A stretch of DNA of 57,094 nucleotides from Verrucomicrobiaceae bacterium (lineage in GTDB: Bacteria > Verrucomicrobiota > Verrucomicrobiia > Verrucomicrobiales > Akkermansiaceae), in contig JAIYDP010000233.1 in NCBI GenBank assembly GCA_027487435.1, positions 1 through 57,094 of the forward strand, written 5' to 3'. The position numbers were made by a program, and so were the translations under genes. The notes below the pieces were generated by a model. It was not told the origin of the DNA and did not search any database. It was given only the letters and a program-made list of their open reading frames with translations. Of this stretch, positions 40,652 to 52,549 are shown piece by piece. Numbering within the stretch: the stretch's first letter is position 1; the number at the start of each line of letters is the position of its first letter.

Positions 40652-43600
40652 TTATCCAAAGGGATTTGGTTGCGGAGGAAATCGAGGGGATTTCAGGGGC
40701 TCTGTGTCACGAAAGCCTCTCGGCTCTGACACCTCGATCGCCTGTGGGCCATCTTCGACTTTTAAACCAGCAATTTTCCTCCTGATTTCTTCAAGCTCTG
40801 GTACTGCAACCTGAATATCGCTATCTGATGCAAACAGCTTGCTCCGAAGCCTGTGGAATTCTGCATTGTACGCATGGCAAACATCCTTTGTGTCAATGAC
40901 GGATTTGGACGCATTTTCCCGCAGCCTAGCGTACGTATCAGGGTCTGAGAAAATGTCCACAGCTCGTCGGAGAGCCCACTTAATGCCTTGGAGGTCGTGG
41001 ACTGCAAACACAAACCCGTTTCCACTGCCAGTCGATTGATTAAACTGCGCCGTCAAACCCCAACAAAAAACACGCAGACCTCGACGACAGTGTCCTTCAG
41101 CCCCCCCGTCGCAAAGGCGATCACAGGAGTACCGGCGACAAAAAATTCATGTTGCACGACGCCCCCTGGCTCGAACATGGACGGCATGAGTGCAAAGTCC
41201 GCGCCAAGGTTGACAAGAGGGCCATCAGAGAAAAAGGCGTCAGGATCGGCCCAGAAGTTGTTTGGGAAGCGGTGCCGCAGCTCAAACATCTTGTCCGCGC
41301 ACCTTGCCGCATACTCCTCCACACGATTCGCCTTGCCCCCGACCAGGATGAGGACGTTTCTGTTTGTGGACACAATCAACTCCTCTGCAGCGTCGAGGAT
41401 GAGGTGGACACCCTTCTGCACGGTGATGCGCCCAACGAAAGCAAAGACAGGCATCGTTGGACAGGCCGTCGCGAAACCAAAGTACTTGGCCTGCAGCAGC
41501 GCTTTGGCTGCGGAGTGATCACCCGAAGCGATCTTTTTGACTTGCGCACGGCGTTCTGCAACGCGGATGCCGTTTGAATACGCAAAGGGGGAGGGGAAGG
41601 CACGCAGAAGAGGTGCCAGTGGGGAGGATTGGAGGATCTCGGTGCGGTAGCTCTTGGAGACGGTGGCCCACGTCGTGCTTGTCAAGAGGGCAGCGCGGGA
41701 CGGGTTTATGATTGCTTTGCGCCAAAATGGGTCCATCAAATAATGCTGCGGGAGTTGATGCTCCAATTCAGCGCGATGGATTGTCGTTTCGTCAAAGTAC
41801 AATCGCCCCTCATAGTTCTCGTCCAAATTGTGAATTAAATGGACAAACGAGGTGCCCTTGAAGGTCGTGCCGAAGTGTCCCGCCTTGACGTAGGCGGGCA
41901 CGAAGCCAGTGAACCAGTCGTTGGTCACAACCAGCGAAGGGACGACAGCAGCCTGGCAAAGGTACTCAAGGGAGCCCTTGCAGAATGCGACGATGGCGCG
42001 GAGGGTGAACATGGCGTCTCCAGGCGCATAGGCGACAGGCAGGAGGAGGGGGTTGTGGAGGAACGTCAGCTTCACCCCTTTGACAACCCCCGTGTGGACG
42101 CCAAACTCAACGACTTGGTTCCCAACAGATGTGCGGACGTTGAAGGCATGGGCGACGCCGTACTTGCGAAGGTAATCCACATCGCCTTTGTCGTTGCGGT
42201 CGTAATATGGCGAAATAACGTGGACGTCAAGACCAACATCAGCGAGGTCTTGCGTCAGCTCGTCCACCATCACTCCTAGCCCTCCAACCTTTGAATACGG
42301 CCCCAGCTCAGGAGCAATTAAGACAATGGGTCCCAGCTCGTTTGCTTTGAGCACAGAGGCTGAAAGCCTGCCCTGAGGTGTACCGGGGTGTGAGAGAACG
42401 CAATGCCTGCGAAATCAGTCAGCCGGCTGCAGTGGGAGTACTGGATGAGGCCAAGGATGACGGCACTATCGTAGCCAGCGGTGACGAGGCTGTAAAGGAT
42501 CTTGTGGACGGCCCCAGCGATGAATGGAATAAGGTCGACAGAGACATTGGACGCAAGGATTCTAAAAGTGTCTGACACGGAACTGCTTGCGACAGCATTC
42601 AGAATGCGGCGGTAGAGAAAGTTGTTGCGGACGGGGCCGTGGCCGAAGTCATCGACTGTGGTCGTGAGCATGCGTTCGACGGACGATGCAATCAGCTCCT
42701 TCTGAAGGTCCGCCATAGCGAAGACACGGACGCGCCAGCAGACGGTACAATACGGCTGAAGGAGGCAAGTAGCCTGGTCCACGAGCTCATCGTAGTCAAG
42801 GTAGAAAGGGTCTGTCAGCGAGATGATGTCAGCAAACTCAAACACAGTGTCGCGGGCGATCCCGCTTAAGTGCTTTGAGACATTGGAGAGGTCCACGTAA
42901 AATCTCTTCGCTTCCTCCGACAAGGAGATTGCAACAACAAGAAACTCGTAGAGGACGGGCCCTTTTCGATCGGTCGGCATGATGGCAGCCGTATCGGGGC
43001 TGTAAATCGTCTCCACTGCCGTTTGCGGCGACTTGGGAACTCTTGCAAACGCAAGTACTGAGTCGTTGAACCCTTCGCGGCCCATCGCCTTCAAACAAAC
43101 CTGACGTCGTCAGAACAGAGGTGACGTTGCCAAAACCATGGCCCCAGACGTAAGGAGGGGGTATGCCTTGCGCAATTTTGCGCGATGAATGTAATGTCCG
43201 CTGATGAGCCGCAAGTCAAACCCGTACTCAGGCCCAAGCCGTTTCCGGTATTGTTGCTCCGGCTCTGACGTTGCGATCCGGGACACAAGGTCCATGTGGA
43301 ACCCGTCCGACGCGGCTTTGACGTGGACGTCATTGCGCGCCGCAACTGCAGAGGGCCTCTTGCGCTGACGAGAGACTTTGGCCAGCAGCGTCTCGACCTT
43401 GGAGGAGAGGCCCTCAAACTCGCCGATGAAAGTCTGCGGGAGCTCGGGAAGGAAAAAGAGGAGATCAACGTTGGCCCAAGCGCCACGTCCGTAGAGGAAA
43501 GCCGGGAAGTGAGTGTCATGATTGCAGGAGGAATGGACGACGATGGAGTCTTGCGGAAGGCGAGTCCTTTCCTCGTCATACCACCTCAATAGCGAAGAGA

Positions 43601-45813
43601 CACCCTCTCTCCTTGTGTCTAACACGGAGCCGTCGGACAGGACTGTGCGGCCGAATGCTGCGTTTATTGCGGAGGGGAGAGTGGACGAGTACGGGATTGT
43701 GCCTGCGACAACGAGGTTGCGCTCGAGGTGCTGAGCGCATTCTGAAAAGATGATGAACTTGGGGAACAACGCCCAGAGGGACCTGCAGACCTTGATGAGC
43801 ATGGGGTTAGGGTAGGGGCTGTCCGAGTACACGGAGTAAGTGTCCTCCTCAAGCGACACAACATGCCCACGCAGAATTTCAACGGCGTCGTAGTGAGGCT
43901 TGCCGTCCGGATCCTCGCGGCCCAGTTCTGCAAGGTCGTGCGGGAGGAGGATCGGCCACGCGTGTGCGTTGTCAAGCCGCACACCATCGATTTGAAAGGA
44001 CGACGCGATGTCGGCTATGTCGGAAATTAAAATGTCCCACGCCCTTTTATCTCGATAATTGAGGAGAAATGTATCAGGCCAATGGACAGACTTGCCGTCG
44101 GTGCCGTAATGCGCCTGAAGTCGTCCGTCCGAGTCGACGAATTGGCACAGCAAAGGCGCGTACTTGCGGTGGTAATGCGAAGCGGAGACACGGCAGGTCG
44201 AGTCAACTACGACGGACATGCCAGCGTCATGGGCTGACCCGACTAGCTCCCGAAATGCGTCCGCGCCGCCAATGGATGTGCAAATCCGAGCGCGGTCAGT
44301 TGCGGCGAATGGAGACCCCATCCCGTGGTTGGAGACATCAAGAGGGTCCCTCTCAACAACGCCAAGAAGGTAGAGACAGCTTACGCCATGCTGCTTGTAT
44401 TTGTCGAGGTTAGCCCGCACGGTGGCGAACGAGCCGCGCTGCACAAGCTCCCCCGTTGTGCGGTGCCACTTGGCGTCCTCAAGATCCGGCCAAGACTCGT
44501 GAATGCAGTCGCTGCGCACATCAGGATGGACAATGAACCTTCCTTGATAAGGACTTCCATTTGGATGAGAAAAGGGTGTGGACTGGAAGTCGTCGCCAAC
44601 GACGACGACCCGCCAATCGTAAAACCCGGACCGCCAAAAGAGTGGAAGATCAAAGCAAACAGTGCCGTCTCCATCTGCTGCTGCTACGGGCGAGATGGAC
44701 ATGCGATTGAGGTCGTGGCGTACAGCTGAGGAGGACAAAGGGGAAACAAGGTCAAGACTAAGAGCGACACCGGCGGCGCGAGTAACGGAGACGGAGGCGG
44801 CCTGGCCGATGACGCGGATGACAGGTTCATGGGGCTGAGATATCTGCCAGTCGCATCCATCATACAGGATATTCAAATATTTGATGGCCGATGAGCGGAC
44901 ATTTGACATCCAGTGACCAATCAAGGAGATGAGAATGTCTTCATAGTGCGCGGATGTGAACGTAAGTTCAAAAGGAGCCAACAGCAACACAGCGGCCTCA
45001 ACCTTGCGCAAAGCATCAGTGACTGCCGCCTTATCATTTTGGCTGAGGCTCGAGACAAGGTTTTGATACAGCGCTGGGGTCAGCCTGACGGCAGCGCACT
45101 TTGAATAGAGCTCAAAGAAAGCCAACGTTGCAGAGCGAAGTGACGTTGATGGGCGAAGAGCTCTGAGAAATGCGTCCTCGAGAAGAGCGGTGCACAAGGT
45201 GTCGGCGTAACCTCTGGATGCGATGGCGAAGAGAATATAATCCAACGCCATGTAGACCCTCAACGAGTCATCAGACTCTGATTCAGACGGGAGCTTCCAC
45301 TTGCCAAGGCCATGCTCATGAGAGTCGGACCAGTACAAGACAAGGCTGACGGGCTTTTTCAGACGCTTTGCGGGGTCCGAGCTAGCGGCAATGCGCTCAT
45401 ATATGTATACTGTGATCTGATGCGTAAGCTCAGATATACGTTCAGATTACCGTATACCAATCAATTTCGCGAATTTCTTCAGTTATCCAAGAATTCTGTC
45501 TGTCGCCGTCCTCGTCGAGGTCTTGTAACGTTGTCCCCATTGCCAGTGTTGTCGAGATGGCGCGAAGTTCATCAAATATACTGGGAGTGCTTCCATCGAC
45601 CACAACAACAGATTTGCGAAGAGTTTCAAGATGAGAAGCAACGACAGGAATTGTTGCGAAATGAACAACGCGGATAGCGGGAAGGCCACCAAGGGATGAC
45701 CCGGCAAGAATGTTCCGTATCGAGGCATTTACAATAACCTTCGATGCCGATAGCGAAGCGAGGTCCTCAAAGCTGGAGACTCGTCCAGGCCTGGACGGGC
45801 TCTTCTGCGCCAT
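40652..45813 (-). CDS. GH13-like domain fused to GT5 glycogen/starch synthase
   Basis: A roughly 1,650-aa protein with two carbohydrate-active halves. N-terminal half: a region of unknown fold, then a GH13-like barrel with a complete catalytic set: nucleophile Asp in DGVRLDNAHAWP, acid Glu in FIIFSECAQ and third Asp in SSCNHDTHFP; the nucleophile region most resembles glycogen-debranching enzymes (GVRLDNCHS). C-terminal half: GT5 synthase with APELGPYSKVGGLGVMVDEL (glucosyl-nucleotide-binding loop), VVTNDWFTGFVPAY, FVGRITVQKGVHLILDA and FEPGGVVQHEF. Joins: a 34-nt intron after DWYT, 36 nt after LLTSGAM, 24 or 39 nt before ANELGP, and a 35-nt intron before FNQSTGSGNG. It likely makes cytosolic alpha-1,4-glucan; whether the GH13 part transfers, trims or only binds glucan is unknown. 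From memory, similar fusions occur in some amoebae and ciliates. Confidence 0.8.
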
Positions 45814-45989
45814 AAACCCAATTTTCTTTTATTCTTTAAACAGCATTAAAACAGAGCCTTTCTTCACAAAGATATCTGAAGTGAAGCCAGATGTGATTTT
45901 AAGTTTGCGTCTTCCTCATTTACTTTGCAATTGCCATCAGCGGATACTAACTAACTCGTTTTAAATATTGTTTATTTTTATTTCAATGA

Positions 45990-46354
45990 TCAAACCTGTA
46001 GCACAAAAATTTCAGGATCCCCTTCGCTTACAGGCGTTTGTTGAAAGTGCGGAGCTCCAATCGTACACCAAGAGTCCAGCGCCACGTATTCTGGCTGAAA
46101 GGTATGTACCTCTCCCACCCGCTGTCCATTGCAGCCGATTTTGATTTGGAAGCCCTGCGGTGACGAAGTCTTCTGATGCATTCAATCAAGTGTACCAACA
46201 GAGCCCATCTCCTGCAGTTCATTTCCTTCCTTTTTCTTTTAACTTTGTAGATTATTCTCTCATTGCTGAACGAAGGAGTTGCTACTCCCGCCAAATCGTT
46301 AGCAACGCCTAGCGGGCTCGGGAAAACGCCATCGTTCCTCCAAACTCCACCCAT
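45990..46354 (-). CDS. Small protein (~100 aa), unknown
   Basis: Three consistent segments: MGGVWRNDGVFPSPLGVAND from ATG 46354; a short EMGS exon after a 32-nt intron; and, after a 27-nt intron ending GCATCAG, a final part reading FQIKIGCNGQRVGEVHTF and ending GDPEIFVLQV. Compositions agree across the joins. I do not recognise a family. It is divergent from KNL2 (78 bp between starts), which may mean shared control, and lies 176 bp upstream of the glycogen synthase start on the same strand. Confidence 0.4.
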
Positions 46355-46432
46355 GGCTCGCTCAGCTTCGTCTGGCGTTGGACCTCTGTGTAAGATGCGC
46401 TTAGTACCCAATATTTAACAAAAGCAGCATCC
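46355..46432. promoter_or_regulatory. 78-bp divergent promoter region before KNL2
   Basis: Lies between the predicted starts of the small minus-strand gene and KNL2. It contains an A/T-rich core (AATATTTAAC) but no firmly recognisable element. Confidence 0.35.
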
Positions 46433-49052
46433 ATGTTAAGAGCTGAGCCTCCTCGGCCACTTGCCTTCTCTACTCCCAAAGAGCAAACTCCAAATGTCGC
46501 CAGCAAAGAGAAGGATGTGTTTGATGTTGCCGATGAAGACCTCCCATCTAGATTTCCGCAACCCAAGCGGCTGGACACAACACCAGCGCCTCAATCGTCA
46601 CCTCCTCTTGGCGCACAGCCGCCGGCTGCCGCGCAGCAGGGCAAGACATATGCAGCTCGGCTAAGCGCATCTTTAGCAAATGCGTCCAAACGGAATGCCA
46701 ACGGTGCGGGGCACACGGCACCTCAACCAGCCGCCGCTGCGCCAGCGACGCAAGCTGCACCCCCTGCGCCGCCCCAAGAAGAAGCTCCTGTTTTGAAACC
46801 TTTCAAAAGCCCTCGACAGAATGACCCAGCGACTCCGAAAGATTCCTCCGCTGCCCAGATGGTGCCTCCAGAACCCATCTCCAATCCACAAGGCGCCTTC
46901 TCGAAGTCAAAAACGCCTCAGATGGCCAACAGCGCCACCAAAGGGCGCCGCGGCCGCCCAAAGAAAATCGTCGCAGCCGCGCCGAAAGAAGGAGCTGCTG
47001 CGGTTGTGGCGGACAAGCGAGAAGAGGGCGACGGGCAAACGACCCCCGTTGTGAGTGTCTGCTGTGGTGCGGCTGACGGTGGCAGAAGAGGGTACCGCTG
47101 TGCCCGTGGCTTGTTATTTTGAAGGCGTGCAAGGGGCGGCCGTACATTGTTTTGTTTGGGAAGCATCGAGAGACAGGAGACATTGTGTCGGATGAGTTTG
47201 ATGGGCTTATGCAGCAGATGACATCTTCGCGCATAGTTGAGCGAAGAGACGCTCGGACGGTGAAGTCGAAGCAGACAATTTATGAACTTGATGGGCCTTT
47301 GGATCGAGAATGCGCACTGACAGGTCCTCCAGCCCCGCGCACCGCTCATGCCGCTGCAGCCCCCGACGTGTCCCCCGTTGTGTTAGACAAATTTGCCGAG
47401 GGGTTCCCTGAGAGCTGGCAGGACGTTGTGCAAAACGAGTTTGATGCAATGTTTCTCTCCGATTGCTGTCGATTGACGTCGCAAGTATGAAAAGCATTCA
47501 AGAAGCACCGCCGGTAGAAAAAGAGGAGTCCTCATCCCCCCGAGATCCATCTCCTGAAAGGTCACCTGGCGCCGAGGCCCCTCTCGTCGTCCGCCCCGAA
47601 GACAATCCTGCGGAAATCTCCATCACCCGCTCGGGGCGGCGGAGGATGAAGCCCTTGGTCTAGGTTTGTTTGAATGGCTAACGGTCTAGGCTTTTTGGGC
47701 CAATGAGATCCCGCGGTACGACTACAACCGGGACTTGTTGTTTGTTTTGAAATCAGAGGCTGCCGAAACGCCAAAATGTCTGCAGGGACAGCGGGCTGCT
47801 GCGCTGACATTTGAAGCGGCCGTGTTGAAGCGAGGGGCTGGGAAGTTGACGGCAACGCCGACGCCGACGTCAGATGCTGAAGTGAAGCGGAAGCTGGCGC
47901 TGGGTGGATGTTCAGCTGTCTTGAGCTCACTCTTGGCAGTTGAAGAATTCAAGAACGAATCGGATGGCAAGAAATCGAAGCCCAAGCAGCCATCAAGTGA
48001 CCAATCCTAAGCCCATCTAAAATCATGAGAACGGAAAGGCCGAGACCGCTCGTCGTCGCCCAGCCCGTCGCCGCCGTCGAAGCGCGGCGGGAGGAAGTCC
48101 GTCTCCTTCGTCGAGGCGCCGCTGCCTGTCATCCCTTCGCCCTCGAGCGAATGGACTGCGCAGCAGGACGAGCTTCTGCAGAAGCTTTACGTCGAGTATT
48201 CGGAGAAGCAAGTTGGGGACTTGTGGATTCAAATGGGGACGCGGCTGGGCCACACGGCGAAGGAGTGCTACGACCGGTTTCACGGCCAGTACAAGACCCC
48301 ACGGCAGAGTGAGGAGGCTTTTTGAGGATTGTTTGGTGTGTTGATGAGCTCTGATTGAGTTTTCACGGGTTGGACTTACTTTTGGATGTGCGGAAGTCCA
48401 GTTGCCTGATGGCTGCAGGACGATCCGCCCCACGTACGAAGGCGAAACGAGGCAACGCCAAGGCTCGAAGAGGGACGGGGCGGCATGCACGTGAGCTGCG
48501 GGAGATGCTTGATGATGTGCGTTGTCGAGGAGGGGGGGGCGCAGGGGTAACGATTTGCAGTCGCGGGCGACGAAGGAGGATGACTTTTTCGCAATGACTC
48601 CGTTTCGAAATGCGATGAAGCAGAACGAGGCGATGGCAGCGGATGTTGCGATTGAAGTGGATGATGTCGATGATGTGAGGGGGGAGGGGGAAGTCGTTGC
48701 TGACGTGAAGTCGCCACAAAGGGGTGCAGTCAGCGGGCCAACGCCGCTGGTGCTGAGGAATGTCAACATGCGGGACCTTGACGGGTACATTGCTAAGACA
48801 AAGCGACATTTAAACGGGGCTAAACGCGAATCCAAGGGGAAGAAAGTTGATCGGTTATCTCCTCGGCTTACTTCCAAGGTTGCGTTGACGCCTGTCCGCA
48901 GTCGAGCGCCGTTGTTAAAAAAGGTTGGCGTGTTGAAAGCTAGCTGAATTAGGCAGCGGGAGGAGCAGCTGCTTGAAAAGACTCGAAAACGGAGCAAAGT
49001 TCGCTCTGACGACGAAGAGAGTGGTGAGGAGGGGTCTAGTGAGGAAGTGTAA
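46433..49052 (+). CDS. KNL2: KNL2/Mis18BP1-like centromere protein
   Basis: KNL2 licenses loading of the centromeric histone CENP-A. Domain order: disordered Pro/Ala-rich N-terminus; AT-hook (GRRGRPKK, near 46950); SANTA domain (PYIVLFGKHRETGDIV, MTSSRIVERRDARTV, IYELDGPLD); acidic/serine linker; a CENP-C-like motif (TRSGRRRMKPLVFW then ANEIPRYDYNRDL across a short intron near 47660); a SANT/Myb domain (EWTAQQDELLQKLY, DLWIQMGTRLGHTAKEC); and a basic tail (RDLDGYIAKTKRHL, REEQLLEKTRKRSKV) ending in acidic EEGSSEEV. Having SANTA, CENP-C-like and SANT together matches the fuller KNL2 form; placental mammals lack the CENP-C-like motif. Introns are short (33 nt before REEQLL). The stop is 47 bp from the convergent 90-aa gene. 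Confidence 0.75.
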
Positions 49053-49099
49053 AGTATCTTACTTAATAACAATCAAGTGGAAGCAACAACTTGCTTTAC

Positions 49100-49457
49100 T
49101 AACGCAAGGGACGCAACTCAGAAGCCCCAGTCCCAGCGCCCGACTGAGCATTGGTTAGGTCGGGCGATGACATTCTTCAAAGTCAGAGCGTTCAAACACA
49201 GACAGTACTCTGCCAGCTGTATCCTGCAAAGAAGCACCAACGGTCTTAACATATCGCAAGTGCGGGTATGTGAGAGGGTTGGAGATGTCATTGCCAGGGG
49301 CGTAGCTGACGCACATCACAGACCTGTTTGCTTAAGATGTGCATATGGTAAATCCTTGATGAAATGAGCAGAGCACGTACCCTTGACTCGGCGCAGGATG
49401 GATCGCAGCTGGGTCCAAGTCTGGATGGATTACGTGAAACGGGTCCCCAGACAGCAT
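49100..49457 (-). CDS. Small 90-aa protein of unknown function, three exons
   Basis: Exons 49381-49457, 49172-49323 and 49100-49143 total 273 nt, exactly 91 codons. Introns are 57 nt (GTACGT start, AAACAG end) and 28 nt (CTAACCAATGCTCAG end), the latter with the branch-like motif typical of this window. The product starts MLSGDPFHVIHPDLDPAAI, continues YAPGNDISNPLTYPHLRYV and ends SELRPLR. It occupies the gap between KNL2 and the P450 gene. Too short in any one frame to stand out, it appears only after splicing. No family is recognised; it might also be the last part of a gene with a further 5' exon. Confidence 0.5.
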
Positions 49458-49563
49458 GACTGGACACAAACTAAAGACTATCACGATGAAGCATTTTGGG
49501 GCACAGCCACAGATTTCTGAAGAAGGAATTTACTTGTTTCAAGAAAAGACCAAGGCTGAACAA

Positions 49564-51079
49564 TCACGCACGAGCAACCACTTTGATGACAGCTCCATCT
49601 TCAGGGAAAATAGTGGGCCCAAAGATGATTTGATCACTGGTGGGTGTCTTAATTCGATTCCAATCACAAAGCTTCGTTATGGTAGCAATGAAGACCATCA
49701 TGTGCTGCTTCGCATACTCACGGCCAAGGCACTGATGCGGTCCAATGCCGAACGCAAGGAAATTCTTTGCACATTTGACATCTTCGCCACGGTCAGGGCC
49801 AAACCTCTCTGGCTCAAACGTCTCAGGGTTTTCAAATCCTTCTCGTTGAGCCTCCCAGATGGAGGGAAGAATGAGCGTGCCTTTGGGGACAGTGTAGTCA
49901 GTCGTCAGCTTGAACTCCTGATTCGCCTCGTGTGGCACCATTGTCGCGGGCGGGCGGTAGCGCAAGACTTCTTTGACAACGTGTTGTGTGTACGTCATTG
50001 CCCGCAGACTCTCCAAGGAAAGCGGAGAGTTTCCAGGCCAAATGCGACACACCTCTTCGCGAACTCGTGCAAGGACGTCAGGGTTTTCATTGAGAAGGAC
50101 GGTGGACCAAACAAGGGAGGAAGTGAGCGCATCCTGGCTGGCGAAAATGAACGATAGCACCGTCAGGACCATCGTCTCGTCGGAGAGCTCGATCTTCTCG
50201 GCCGTGAGAACAGCTTTGTCGTCTTCATTGATATTGTCAAGGTCGTCCTCGCTTGTCGCCTTAACGTAGAGATGCTCCAGCCATATGTCGACAAGCGATT
50301 CCGGCTCACCGCCGGCCACAATGCGCTTCCGCATGCCTTCGACAATCGCGCACATCCTCTTGACAAGCTCCTTGCGCGCACGAACGGCTTTCCCAAACGT
50401 AGTGAACGGAAGATCGATTGGAAGCACAAGGAAACCCTCATTAATCTTAAAATAGAGCTCTGACAGCTCCTTGCGCTCTTGGTCAGACAACCGCGGACCC
50501 AAGAAAACAAGCATCGAAGTCTCAATATTGAGATCCCGGGCAGCTCTCCGCATTGTGATGGCATTCTCTTCACGAGTCCATCCGATGATATGCTCACGAA
50601 TCACCTTCTCTTGAGTGGGAAGATAGCTCTGCAGTGACCGCTGAGTAAACAGCGGAAGAAGGGTCTTCCGCAGCGCTTTGTGCCGCGATCCAGTCATGTA
50701 TGATATGCCTTGCTCCGTCATAAGCTTCTTTCCACCGAGCGAGAGAACAATGCTGAAATTTGAGGACGCATCTGTCAGGACTTTGCGAGTCAAATCGGTG
50801 TTTTGAGTGAACACAACAAACCTACAAAATAAGACATATGAGCAGAAAAGGTTACTTGTTAGCAATCTTGGTCCAAGACGCGGGCCCGTATTTGGCCAAT
50901 TCAAGGTAAAATGGGAAAGGATTGAAAATCATCCGGAACAAATCGCCAATGAAGGGAAATAAGAAGCTAGGACCAGGCAAGTGCTTCTTCTTTTCATCGA
51001 CGCTTCTTCTTTCCGCAAACGCAAGTAACAGCAGAGTTGCGCCCACTCCCGCCAATCCCGTGCAGACTTCAGCGAGCAT
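49564..51079 (-). CDS. Cytochrome P450, CYP710/CYP61 type (sterol C22-desaturase-like)
   Basis: Exons 50856-51079 and 49564-50821 around a 34-nt intron give exactly 494 codons (493 aa), usual for a P450. The N-terminus has one membrane helix (GVGATLLLLAFAERR) and a Pro-rich hinge (HLPGPSFLFPF). The I-helix reads FIFASQDALTSS, the unusual variant seen in CYP61/CYP710 rather than AGxDTT. Then KEVLRYRPPATMVPHE (ExxR region), FEPERF and the haem loop FGIGPHQCLGRE with the ligand Cys. CYP61/CYP710 enzymes add the C22 double bond to sterols such as ergosterol or stigmasterol in the ER. Substrate identity is inferred from these motifs. Divergent from the RanBD gene by 83 bp. Confidence 0.8.
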
Positions 51080-51162
51080 ATTCAAAAAAGGGTGTCAACG
51101 GGAGATTCGATTAAGTTAACAGAAATTTAACAAACTGTCATTTTTGGGAGCGGGAAGGCTAG
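51080..51162. promoter_or_regulatory. 83-bp divergent promoter region, P450/RanBD nucleoporin
   Basis: A/T-rich spacer between the two start codons, with GATTAAGTTAAC and a following AATTTAAC. It is probably a shared bidirectional promoter. Confidence 0.35.
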
Positions 51163-52529
51163 ATGGCAGATTCGAGTCCTGAGCTTCGTAGTTGCCTGAT
51201 GTTCTAGGTCCTAGAAAGAAGAGGACGGCTGAAAAGGATTTAACGAAAGACAATGCGAACGACTCTGATGATGGCGAGTCTACGGCGGAGCCAGGCGCAT
51301 TTGCCCAAGCGTCAGAGACTGTTTTGTCGACAAGAAAGATATTTAAGCGGAAGACGGCTTCGTCATCTGCACAAGTGATCCAACCCCAAGAATCCACTTC
51401 AGTGAGCTCCGACGTGAAGCCGCCCGAAGTTGTCGGAGGAACCATCGTGTTTCCCATGTTTGGCAGTTCATCGAATGTTGCCCCTATCGCTATCAGTTCA
51501 ATTGCCTCTGTTGGATTTTTATCATCAAGCTCTGCCTCAGCCCCGTCCAGCTCCCCTGCAAAGCCGTCAGAGCCTTCCAAACCGTCCCCGACATTCATCG
51601 CGGGGTCCACACCGTCAGCAGCGTCGTCAGACGCCAAGTTCTCCTTTCAGTTTCCTGCATTCAGCGTCGCCTCTTTTTCTTCGTCTGGATCTACCCCATC
51701 TTTTGGCTTAGGTTCAATGGCCTCACTAGCGCCCACTGTTTCTTCCTCCGCCTTTGGCGGATTCTCATTTTCTTTCTCCACGCCTGCCAATGCATTCTCT
51801 TTTCCATTCAGTACCTCATCCTTCGGATCCTCCACCGGATTCTCGTTTTCTTCCACTGGCTTCAATTTCGCAACTGCGACTCCTGCCCGTACGTTCGGCA
51901 GCGAAGTCCCCAAGGCAATGCCTTTCAAATCTGCCATAATCCTGCAGAAGGATGATGGCAGTGATGATGATGGCACCGTCGAGGAACATAACGTTCCTAT
52001 TCGGAAAGAAGGTGTCGCTGGGATTTCATTTGTGATGTTGCAGATGCGATTATCAAACTTGACGAAGTCGAGGTTGTTACAGGCGAGGAGGATGAAGAAA
52101 ACGTTTTCAAGGTAATGTTGAGTTACTCATTGAGTGATCGGCGAGGTTAGGAGCAACATTTTCAAGATCGAAGCGAAGGAATGGAAGAGCAAAGGAGTTG
52201 GCGAGTTGCGTTTGAACAAGTCCAAGAGCACTCAGAAGTGTCGCCTGTTGATGCGCACCGTGAGGTCTCTTCCCCTCCACCCTCACTCGAAAGGACGGTT
52301 CCAAGGCTGTTGTCTTGAACAGTGGCATCATCCCCGGCATGACCGTCAAGAAGTTAAATGACACAAGTGTCAGCTTCCTCGGAACTGACCTGGAGGGCAA
52401 GTTGTCAAGTTTTTTCGCCAAGGTGGTGTTGTTTACTCGTTGGTGACAGGCCAGGTCAAAACCGTCTCAGAGGCGGATGCGTTGCTAGAGGCCCTGAACA
52501 AAGTCGTGGCATCGCAGGCGAAGGCTTGA
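51163..52529 (+). CDS. FG-repeat nucleoporin/RanBP with C-terminal Ran-binding domain (NUP50/RanBP3-like)
   Basis: Nuclear-transport protein. A 32-nt intron (51176-51207) joins MADS to SPRKKRTAEKDLTK, giving an NLS-like start; the acidic segment DNANDSDDGES follows. The middle is Ser/Phe-rich with FG-type repeats (FGLGSM, FGGFSFSF, FGSSTGFSF). The C-terminal Ran-binding domain contains VTGEEDEENVFKVRSNIF, KIEAKEWKSKGVGELRL and CRLLMR, typical of RanBD1 (the GEE..E and EW..G.G blocks), then LNSGIIPGMTVKKL and a last helix ending VVASQAKA. Such proteins help Ran-GTP-dependent import or export. NUP50, RanBP3 and yeast Nup2/Yrb2 all share this layout and cannot be told apart here. The stop lies 20 bp from the convergent GT-B gene. 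Confidence 0.75.
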
Positions 52530-52549
52530 AGCCGAATGCGCTTGTAACG

